Part shown: in pieces, positions 5,949-10,857 of the stretch
How the letters are laid out: every line of letters starts with the position of its first letter
Position numbering within the stretch: the first letter of the stretch is position 1
Origin: Candidatus Saccharimonadota bacterium
Lineage (GTDB): Bacteria; Patescibacteriota; Saccharimonadia; Saccharimonadales; UBA7683
NCBI GenBank assembly: GCA_018061375.1
Contig: JAGOUG010000025.1
Coordinates: 1-10,857 of the forward strand
DNA: 10,857 nucleotides
Direction: 5' to 3'
Position numbers and translations under genes: made by a program
Notes under the pieces: generated by a model
Seen by the model: the letters and a program-made list of their open reading frames with translations, nothing else
What the model was told of the DNA's origin: nothing
The model's database searches: none

Positions 5949-5957
5949 AGTATATCA
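5949..5957 (-). promoter_or_regulatory. Extended -10 promoter of the MFS gene
   Basis: On the minus strand TGA TATACT lies eight bases before the ATG at 5940, predicting a leader of zero to two bases. It decides the start codon, since an upstream TTG would overlap the promoter. No convincing -35 box is seen. Confidence 0.6.
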
Positions 5958-6092
5958 AACATGATACCCGCCACAGAAGTTGACCCGTAAAACATGCGGT
6001 AAGTTGAAAATCAATGCTACAAACCTTCAGGCAGTGTTTTTGGGTAAATTCAATTACTTATTTTGGCAGTGTGTTCGTGCGATGGTAAAAAC

Positions 6093-6572
6093 ATGGAAAT
6101 TCTTGTTATACGTCACGGGCTCTCAGAAGCAAACAATAAAGAATCGTTAGCGTTTGGTAGCACCGAAGCACCCTTGATGGATCTCGGGAAAGATCAGGCT
6201 AAAAGGCTCGCTGAGACTCTAGCTGATGTTTACACTATTGATTGTTCTACACAAGAAGCTGCGGTCTCAGAATTGTGGCGTACATGGGAGACGGCATTTT
6301 ACGCAGGATTCACAGACATACATACCAACCCCCTGCTGAACGAAGCCACTTTAGATCTAAGCCCACAAGAATTACATTATGCACTTGAGAACAAACAAGT
6401 ACCCTGGACAGCAATTAGATCAGCGGAAGCAATTCTCGATACTCCACCCCAACAAGGAGTCTGGATTACGCACGGATTAGTTATAGCCGGCCTCTGCGAA
6501 GTGCTCGGGATTGCAAAAGACAAGAGGTTTATTCCAAAGTTCTGCGAAGTCAGGAACCTCACAATTAATTAA
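6093..6572 (+). CDS. Histidine phosphatase (phosphoglycerate-mutase-like)
   Basis: The 159-aa protein opens with the family motif RHG (residues 7-9; His8 is the phospho-acceptor) followed by S-E-A-N. PLMDLGKDQA matches the usual L(T)xxGxxQA segment, R63 in LWRTWETA the phosphate-binding Arg, E84 the likely acid, and T126-H127-G the second catalytic His. The family removes phosphate from sugar phosphates, nucleotides or cofactor precursors, or acts on phosphoproteins; the substrate cannot be told. The start is placed at the ATG giving MEILVIRHG, the normal distance from RHG. An in-frame TTG ten codons upstream would add an unusual cysteine-containing extension. Six bases before the ATG is TGC-GATGGT, a weak extended -10 in the same position as in neighbouring leaderless genes. 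It is cytoplasmic. Confidence 0.88.
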   Translation: MEILVIRHGLSEANNKESLAFGSTEAPLMDLGKDQAKRLAETLADVYTIDCSTQEAAVSELWRTWETAFYAGFTDIHTNPLLNEATLDLSPQELHYALENKQVPWTAIRSAEAILDTPPQQGVWITHGLVIAGLCEVLGIAKDKRFIPKFCEVRNLTIN

Positions 6573-6587
6573 CAACACATCTATTAG

Positions 6588-6608
6588 ATCCCGGATTCAG
6601 CCCGAGAT
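6588..6608. repeat. Imperfect palindrome after the phosphatase gene
   Basis: ATCCCGG (6588-6594) and CCGAGAT (6602-6608) pair with one C-A mismatch around a 7-nt loop, 15 bases after the phosphatase stop. It resembles the GATCC-CGG...GATGAC type of dispersed REP-like palindrome seen in many bacterial genomes. It could fold as a transcript-end hairpin but has no T-run. Confidence 0.4.
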
Positions 6609-6646
6609 GACCGCATCATACCGGCAAAGAGTCACAACGCTACCAT

Positions 6647-6681
6647 AACTTCCAACTTCCAACTTCCAACTTCCAACTTCC
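6647..6681. repeat. Five tandem copies of a 7-bp unit
   Basis: AACTTCC is repeated exactly five times head to tail, followed by a run of six A. It is non-coding and lies between the phosphatase and the promoter of the RRM gene. Its unit length of seven makes it a micro/minisatellite-like tract prone to copy-number change, not a CRISPR. Confidence 0.95.
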
Positions 6682-6718
6682 AAAAAAGCTTATGCTCGCA
6701 TATTTTCAGAATGTGTTT

Positions 6719-6724
6719 TATAAT
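6719..6724 (+). promoter_or_regulatory. -10 box of the RRM gene with a long 5' leader
   Basis: TATAAT is a perfect -10 but lacks a recognisable -35 box or TGn extension. A start near 6731 would give a 5' untranslated region of about 99 nt, far longer than those of its neighbours. The only ribosome-site-like sequence is AAAGGA at 6811-6816, 13 bases before the ATG and so rather distant. The leader contains an imperfect stem (CGTTAGTAA with TTAGTTACG, two mismatches). Confidence 0.45.
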
Positions 6725-6829
6725 GAGCTCACGCAGTCAGTACGTGTATGGATCGTTAGTAATCTCGGTACCTTAGTTACGTTACATGGTCGAACTGCAG
6801 TAGTTTAAACAAAGGATACATACACAACA

Positions 6830-7147
6830 ATGGCATATCGACTATTTGTAGGTGGCCTACCATTCAGCACGACAAGTGAAGAACTTGAACAAATGTTTGC
6901 TGTTCATGGTACGGTTGCATCAGCTCGTGTTATTACTGATCGTGAAACTCAGCGTTCTAAGGGCTTCGGCTTCGTAGAATTCGAGAATGACGATGAAGGT
7001 AAAGCAGCTGAAAAAGCTCTTAATGGTTCTGACCTTGGTGGCCGTTCTCTAACGGTTAACGAAGCACGTCCACAAGAGGATCGTCCTCGTCGTGATAACA
7101 ACGGCGGTGGCAACGGTGGCGGATCATTCCGTCAGCGCAGCTGGTAA
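6830..7147 (+). CDS. RRM-family RNA-binding protein with glycine-rich tail
   Basis: The 105-aa protein is one RNA-recognition motif followed by a short disordered tail. RNP2 is LFVGGL (5-10) and RNP1 is KGFGFVEF (44-51), with the aromatic residues that stack on RNA bases all present. The tail (about 80-105) is rich in Arg, Asn and Gly (RRDNNGGGNGGG) and would add non-specific RNA affinity. Bacterial proteins of this type are usually abundant, bind single-stranded RNA and are often cold-induced RNA chaperones. A leader of about 100 nt, unusual for this window, fits autoregulation or cold control, but that is inference. It ends in a strong terminator 13 bases after the stop. Confidence 0.95.
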   Translation: MAYRLFVGGLPFSTTSEELEQMFAVHGTVASARVITDRETQRSKGFGFVEFENDDEGKAAEKALNGSDLGGRSLTVNEARPQEDRPRRDNNGGGNGGGSFRQRSW

Positions 7148-7160
7148 TTTATTACCACTT

Positions 7161-7188
7161 AAAAAGACTCCCTCCGGGGAGTCTTTTT
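7161..7188. terminator. Bidirectional terminator shared by RRM and Nudix genes
   Basis: A perfect 12-bp stem (AAAAAGACTCCC / GGGAGTCTTTTT) with a TCCG loop has a T-run on both strands. It ends the plus-strand RRM gene and, from the other side, the minus-strand Nudix gene, whose TAA (7189-7187) overlaps the last two bases of the stem. Confidence 0.93.
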
Positions 7189-7639
7189 AGTTACCAAGAA
7201 GTTCGATGTGGTTCTCTAAAAATATTTTCTGCTCGAGGAGTGTGTTTTCTGGAATTTCAGTAAAATACTGAACCTCTTCTCCCTGATTACTACCCCGTAG
7301 TTCACCGCCAACAACCTTGACCCTGTAGGCCATACCTATTGGCCAGCCGTTATATCCATTTTTGAACATGTCTGGATACTCTATATGCCCGAGGTACTCC
7401 CCTGCCATCACTTTTAACCCTGTCTCATTCTCTGCAACCCGAACTATCGCATCTTCAATTGTTTCACCAAAATGGACTGTCCCACCAGGAATGTGCCACT
7501 GTCCAATACACGGCTCAATTGAACGTTTTGTAAGTAGCAGGCCATTACTTCCAGTAATACAGACCTCTACATTGAGTCGCGGTACCTTACTGTAAATAGT
7601 CTTAAATTCCTCAAGTGTAAGTGGCAGTTCTTTTTGCAT
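7187..7639 (-). CDS. Nudix hydrolase, GDP-mannose mannosyl hydrolase-like
   Basis: The 150-aa protein has a Nudix domain. The box at 53-75 runs G53-x5-E59-x7-R67-V-A-E-N-E72-T-G74-L. The Glu after Arg is Val68 and the first of the usual Glu pair is Asn71. GDP-mannose mannosyl hydrolases also depart from the canonical box at these two places, and the whole protein follows their layout: an N-terminal L..EF......P segment, then N/G..LL.KR...P..G.W..PGG. Those enzymes cleave GDP-hexoses to GDP and sugar. A GDP- or NDP-sugar hydrolase is therefore likely, but sugar specificity is not shown. The gene has a full promoter (7646-7674) and a predicted leaderless start, and shares a terminator with the convergent RRM gene. 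Confidence 0.85.
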   Translation of the reverse strand: MQKELPLTLEEFKTIYSKVPRLNVEVCITGSNGLLLTKRSIEPCIGQWHIPGGTVHFGETIEDAIVRVAENETGLKVMAGEYLGHIEYPDMFKNGYNGWPIGMAYRVKVVGGELRGSNQGEEVQYFTEIPENTLLEQKIFLENHIELLGN

Positions 7640-7645
7640 TATTCA

Positions 7646-7674
7646 ATCATACCAGTCCGCCAAACGTCTGTCAT
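7646..7674 (-). promoter_or_regulatory. Promoter of the Nudix gene, -35 box inside a palindrome
   Basis: ATGACA (7674-7669), a 17-base spacer and TGG TATGAT (7654-7646) form an almost complete promoter, six bases before the ATG at 7639, so the mRNA should be leaderless. The -35 box lies within one arm of the 15-bp hairpin at 7666-7700. Confidence 0.7.
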
Positions 7675-7700
7675 TCTGAATCGAGTTCAGAATGACAGAC
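7666..7700. repeat. Perfect 15-bp inverted repeat after prs (REP-like)
   Basis: GTCTGTCATTCTGAA and its exact complement TTCAGAATGACAGAC flank the 5-base loop TCGAG. The repeat begins two bases after the prs stop codon. The GTCATTCTGAA...TTCAGAATGAC core is of a kind found as dispersed palindromes in other bacteria. There is no T-run on the minus strand, so it would stabilise or pause the prs transcript more than terminate it. Confidence 0.85.
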
Positions 7701-7702
7701 TA

Positions 7703-8677
7703 TTACATTTGGTTCTGGCCGTCGAACAGGGCTGAGAGTGATTCTCCACTGAAGATTGCTTCTATTGCAGACGCAATTAATGGTGCAATTGGAAGCATGA
7801 CTATTTTTGATGTGTGTTCATTAGTAATGAGCGGGAGTGTATCGGTTGCAACAACACTCGTAAAGGCTGATTCTTCAATTCGCTTCAGTGCAGGATCAGA
7901 GAATATTCCGTGAGTGGTTACACCGTAAACCTCTTTGGCGCCATTTTCTGCAAGCAGATCTGCTGCAGCGCAGATTGTGCCAGCGGTATCTATCATGTCG
8001 TCAATAATTACACAGATTTTATCTTTCACTTCGCCAATAAGGTATTTAGCCTCGACAGTATTACGCTTTTTAGTAGAGCGGTTCTTATGAATAATCGCCA
8101 TACTGCAGCCAAGTGCGCTTGAATACCTCTCGGCAGACTTCGCACGACCAGCATCTGGTGAGACTATTACTAAATCTTCACTGTTAAAATTATCATGAAC
8201 GTACTTTTTTAGTATTGGCATAGCGATTAAATGATCGAACGGGCCGTTGAAGAAGCCCTGTGCCTGGCCAGAATGTAAATCTACACTCATTATCCTGTCT
8301 GCGCCCGCCGTAGCAAGCATGTCTACTATTAAACGAGCTGAAATAGGTTCTCGCCCACCAGCCTTGCGATCTTGCCGTGCGTAGCCTAAGAACGGGCATA
8401 CAGCCGTAATTGAACGGGCATCTGCCCGCTTGGCAGCATCAATCATAATTACCTGTTCTAAAATTGATTCATTCACGTTTTTACCATGGGACTGAAAGAT
8501 AAAGACGTCATCACTTCGTACCGATTCTGAGAGTTTGCAGTAAATCTCCCCATTAGCAAAATTACTGAGTTCAATCGGAGTCACATGTATTCCAAGTGCC
8601 TCGGCTACCTGCTGTGCAAGTGCCGGGTGAGTCCGTCCACTGATAATCTGCATGTTTCGTTTGGCTACTGGAATCAT
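7703..8677 (-). CDS. prs: Ribose-phosphate pyrophosphokinase (PRPP synthetase)
   Basis: The 324-aa enzyme makes 5-phosphoribosyl 1-pyrophosphate from ribose 5-phosphate and ATP, feeding purine, pyrimidine, NAD, His and Trp routes. All class I signatures are present: the flexible ATP-binding loop GYARQDRKAGGREPIS (98-113), the DLHSGQAQGFF segment (133-143) with the catalytic-site His, and the PRPP-binding loop VIIDDMIDTAGT (223-234). Length is normal for the family (about 310-330). The start at 8677 is nine bases after an extended -10; starting at Met9 would remove only a short tail before the conserved MQIISG and cannot be fully excluded. It is cytoplasmic and a single-gene unit, followed at once by a 15-bp palindrome. 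Confidence 0.98.
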   Translation of the reverse strand: MIPVAKRNMQIISGRTHPALAQQVAEALGIHVTPIELSNFANGEIYCKLSESVRSDDVFIFQSHGKNVNESILEQVIMIDAAKRADARSITAVCPFLGYARQDRKAGGREPISARLIVDMLATAGADRIMSVDLHSGQAQGFFNGPFDHLIAMPILKKYVHDNFNSEDLVIVSPDAGRAKSAERYSSALGCSMAIIHKNRSTKKRNTVEAKYLIGEVKDKICVIIDDMIDTAGTICAAADLLAENGAKEVYGVTTHGIFSDPALKRIEESAFTSVVATDTLPLITNEHTSKIVMLPIAPLIASAIEAIFSGESLSALFDGQNQM

Positions 8678-8686
8678 TACATACCT

Positions 8687-8695
8687 AGTGTAGCA
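8687..8695 (-). promoter_or_regulatory. prs: Extended -10 promoter of prs
   Basis: On the minus strand TGC TACACT lies nine bases before the ATG, predicting a leader of about three bases and no room for a ribosome binding site. There is no good -35 box at the usual distance. The interval 8696-8744 back to the beta-helix gene stop shows no strong terminator, so some read-through from the surface operon is possible. Confidence 0.5.
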
Positions 8696-8744
8696 CGGTG
8701 ATTAGAACTCAAATGTGAAGTTGTTTTTACAATTATTTTAAATC

Positions 8745-10247
8745 CTAGTAGCGTGATTTAATGACGCCGATCAAGACGACGCTTGAGGCAATTCCACACA
8801 TACCTGCAATTGTCAGCAGCAGAGTACTCTGACCGGTACTGGCAAGTAAAGATGTAGTCGGTTTTGTAAACGGTGATTCATAGGCTCCAGAATCATAGGC
8901 TGTGCCTTGCGGGCGTACTGCCTGTCTAGCATCAGTTATAAGACCAGCTACAGTTACGCCAGAGTCTATGGCTGGTGAACCCTGAAGGAGCGGGATGGTT
9001 GGGACGTAGCCACCGTTGTCTGAGAGGGGGCCGAGCGTTGAGCTTAGATTAGTGAGGTTGTTTTGGTCGGTGGGTTGGGTGAAGAAACTAGAGCAAGTGG
9101 TATCGTCGGAGAGGTTGCCGCCCTGTGAAGTTATAGTTGGATATCCTAACCCCGTTCCTCCAAAACCACTAGTAGCGTCTAGTGTTTGGCAACTATCTGG
9201 GGCTCCGCCGACTCTTGAATCTAACACAAGTAAATTTGTTATATTGAGGTTAACGTTAGCCACGTCTGTGTTCGTCGCACCATACCCTAAAACTAGAATT
9301 GCTGAATCGGCATTATTCTGGTTAGCGTCCGCCTCAAATCTACTAATTGTTACGTTTCGAAAATCTACTTCTGAGGCAATAGTGCCGAGACCCACAGATC
9401 CGGCGGTAATTTGAACCGCTGATGCAACAGTAGAGGAACTAGCTGTGATATCATTTATGGTTATATTACTAAACATATTTTCACCGACTACTGCGCCATT
9501 AACACCAACAGCCAGCCCGCTTACTTGAGGTGTATTAGGTGACTCTGAGTGTATTTCAGAGATGGTCATATTTTTTACGTTAATATTTGCTGTTGCTCCA
9601 TTGCCAGTATCGATACGGAAGCCAGAAACATATATACCAGTTGGGAGTGTAAGGTCATGAATATATAAGCCGGTGACATCTAGATTACGGTTCACTGGGC
9701 TATTGAGTACATAGCTGATACCACCGATTACGAATTGACCGAACGAAAAAGATGTCGGGGCTTCAACAGCATTTAAGCCGTCGATTTCAATATTATTTAT
9801 CACTAGACCTGAATTACCTGCAGATAGACCAAAGGCCCTGAAGGCCTGAATTTTAAAATCGCTAAGTACTACGTCACCATCAGCTGCAAATTCTAAGCCA
9901 AAATACTGACCTATATTTCCGTCAATAATTGAACTATTCGTACCGACACCTTCTATGGATACTGGCTGTGTAACCACGGGTAGGTTATCGCTCAGGGTAA
10001 TAGTAGCCGGAGGCAAGGTTATTGTGTCGTTGATACCATCGCCAGCTACACAGTCTGGGTATGTCTGTGCCTGGTCATTAATATTTATGATTGCTTCGGA
10101 AAGCTGACAGTCTCCGTTTGTAGCAATATCATCAAGACCACCTACGACAGTTATCGATGCTGCATGTACTTTACCGCCAGAAACAAAGCTTAGAGCGAGC
10201 ACAAAAAGGAAGACCACTGCTATTTTGTAAAGTGGGGTTTTTACCAT
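8745..10247 (-). CDS. Secreted CSLREA-type beta-helix surface protein with LASTG sorting signal
   Basis: The 500-aa protein has a signal peptide (VKTPLYK, then a hydrophobic stretch to about 24, cleavage near HAAS at 28-31). Next is a CSLREA-like start module (GDCQLSEAI, about 45-53, with Cys66 as a possible partner). Then come about 300 residues of short beta-strand repeats rich in Asn, Ile, Val and Gly, typical of a right-handed parallel beta-helix. The closing NGGYVPTIPLL..SPAIDSG and RPQG..YDSGAYE segment is the usual end of such proteins. The C terminus is LASTG (468-472), a membrane helix and KSRY, a sortase-type anchor of the LAxTG class. I choose the ATG at 10247, which gives a normal signal peptide; a longer in-frame start at 10277 is less likely. 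It overlaps the upstream gene by seven bases. Likely an adhesin or glycan-binding surface protein; no catalytic residues can be assigned. Confidence 0.88.
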   Translation of the reverse strand: MVKTPLYKIAVVFLFVLALSFVSGGKVHAASITVVGGLDDIATNGDCQLSEAIININDQAQTYPDCVAGDGINDTITLPPATITLSDNLPVVTQPVSIEGVGTNSSIIDGNIGQYFGLEFAADGDVVLSDFKIQAFRAFGLSAGNSGLVINNIEIDGLNAVEAPTSFSFGQFVIGGISYVLNSPVNRNLDVTGLYIHDLTLPTGIYVSGFRIDTGNGATANINVKNMTISEIHSESPNTPQVSGLAVGVNGAVVGENMFSNITINDITASSSTVASAVQITAGSVGLGTIASEVDFRNVTISRFEADANQNNADSAILVLGYGATNTDVANVNLNITNLLVLDSRVGGAPDSCQTLDATSGFGGTGLGYPTITSQGGNLSDDTTCSSFFTQPTDQNNLTNLSSTLGPLSDNGGYVPTIPLLQGSPAIDSGVTVAGLITDARQAVRPQGTAYDSGAYESPFTKPTTSLLASTGQSTLLLTIAGMCGIASSVVLIGVIKSRY

Positions 10248-10857
10248 TGCTTCCGCCTTGTATACATGAGAAAACATGATGATATTGTCACTAAAATTAT
10301 TGAGACTACAGCCATCGGGACGGTATTTTGACCTGTGGAAGCCAACCCGCTTACAGAACCACCTGAACTAGTAAGAACATCGTTTTCTGCATCGGCCGGA
10401 TTTATTAGGTGGCCTCCCAAAACATCATTTTGGTTACCGTTTCCGTTCAGATCCATACCAACCAAGACTGCCTCAGTTACAACGCTATCTTGTAAGTTAT
10501 TTGGATTAGAAGAATTCACAGTAAATAGATGTACGAGTCTAATCGAGTCGTACACCTGTTGAACCTGAACTGGATCACCGCTTAGAAACATTGGCTCTGT
10601 GGTATTAACATCTAGCGAACTATTACCTACAAAGGCCATGGGATCGATAGTAGTGACTGAATCTGGGATAGCAACAGATGTTAGCTGATTTCCACCAAAG
10701 GCGCTATCGCCGATAGTGGAAACCGAACTCCCTAGAGTAAGACTACTGAGAAGATTAGCGGAGAAGGAATTGGCACGAATAATAGTTACTGAATTGGGGA
10801 TTATAACTGAAGTAAGAAGATTCCCATTAAATGCAGTGGAACCGATAATAGTAACTG
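10241..10857 (-). CDS. BspA-like leucine-rich-repeat surface protein, 5' end beyond window
   Basis: Only the C-terminal 204 residues are in the window, and the frame stays open to the edge. The first part is three 22-residue repeats plus a partial fourth, of the form VTIIGxxAFxxNxLTSVxIPxS, which is the BspA/LRR_5 type found on bacterial surface and adhesion proteins. A roughly 100-residue spacer follows with DLNGNGNQND, a possible calcium-binding loop. Then comes LASTGQ, a hydrophobic helix and TRRKQW, a sortase-type sorting signal almost identical in start to that of the next gene. The stop lies within ATGGTAA, where the ATG starts the beta-helix gene, so the two genes are one operon and probably coupled. 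An internal ATG at 10639 is not the true start, since the repeats run on upstream of it. Confidence 0.9.
   Translation of the reverse strand, partial: VTIIGSTAFNGNLLTSVIIPNSVTIIRANSFSANLLSSLTLGSSVSTIGDSAFGGNQLTSVAIPDSVTTIDPMAFVGNSSLDVNTTEPMFLSGDPVQVQQVYDSIRLVHLFTVNSSNPNNLQDSVVTEAVLVGMDLNGNGNQNDVLGGHLINPADAENDVLTSSGGSVSGLASTGQNTVPMAVVSIILVTISSCFLMYTRRKQW

Noticed and set aside
5941..5958. TTG at 5958 as the start of the MFS gene, and likewise TTG at 6063 for the phosphatase.
   Set aside because: The first overlaps the extended -10 box. The second adds an unusual cysteine-rich extension before the canonical MEILVIRHG start.
6647..6681. Tandem AACTTCC copies considered as a CRISPR or iteron array.
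   Set aside because: The units are seven bases, directly adjacent with no spacers, and no cas or replication-initiator gene is present.
9016..9414. A 132-codon open frame on the plus strand opposite the beta-helix gene.
   Set aside because: It lacks a promoter, ribosome site and protein-like motifs, and is fully inside a minus-strand gene with clear domain content. Other long antisense frames (for example 3751-4137 minus and 4961-5152 minus) were dismissed for the same reason.
10241..10639. A complete 132-aa protein starting at the ATG at 10639.
   Set aside because: The same frame continues upstream to the window edge with clear 22-residue leucine-rich repeats, so this ATG is internal.

Overview
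The window looks like a chromosome segment of a small-genome, monoderm-type bacterium, most likely a Patescibacteria/CPR member such as Candidatus Saccharibacteria (TM7). This placement is an inference from style. Genes are tightly packed, there is a glycine-tailed RRM protein, and surface proteins carry C-terminal LASTG-plus-membrane-segment sorting signals. Many genes start only 6 to 9 bases after an extended -10 box, as expected for leaderless mRNAs. TGA ends two clear genes, so it is a normal stop, which argues against the recoded SR1/Gracilibacteria lineages.

Layout. 23-748 (+) is a membrane-anchored protein with a Ser/Thr-rich stalk. It converges, with overlapping stops, on a 142-aa minus-strand protein of unknown function (745-1173). 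At 1350-1503 lies a minus-strand tRNA-Met with encoded CCA, its own terminator and a hairpin in its leader. Just upstream, 1528-1781 on the minus strand is a compact unit: a TTGACA/17/TAATAT promoter, a good Shine-Dalgarno, a 14-codon ORF, about 60 nt of structured RNA and a strong terminator. I do not recognise it, and it is the best candidate for something undescribed. At 1784-2836 (-) is an unrecognised 350-aa protein with a decayed Nudix box. Divergent from it is a two-gene operon: an ATP-cone protein (2929-3303) overlapping by 20 nt a flavoprotein of the disulfide-reductase family (3284-4660) that has lost both redox cysteines and the catalytic His. An MFS transporter (4756-5940, -) and a histidine phosphatase (6093-6572, +) follow. 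After a short repeat-rich spacer comes an RRM RNA-binding protein (6830-7147, +) with a roughly 100-nt 5' leader, converging through a shared terminator on a GDP-mannose-hydrolase-like Nudix protein (7187-7639, -) and PRPP synthetase prs (7703-8677, -). The right end holds two overlapping minus-strand surface-protein genes: a CSLREA-type beta-helix protein (8745-10247) and the C-terminal part of a BspA-like leucine-rich-repeat protein (10241 to beyond the window end). Both end in LASTGQ, a membrane helix and a basic tail.

How they fit together. The right end is a surface-display operon, plausibly host-contact factors of an epibiont. The ATP-cone/flavoprotein pair suggests an adenine-nucleotide-responsive NAD(P)H oxidoreductase. 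prs and the Nudix and phosphatase genes are nucleotide and sugar-phosphate housekeeping. Two start types coexist: leaderless genes with extended -10 boxes, and a minority (14-codon ORF, 142-aa gene, probably the RRM gene) with 5' leaders and Shine-Dalgarno sites.
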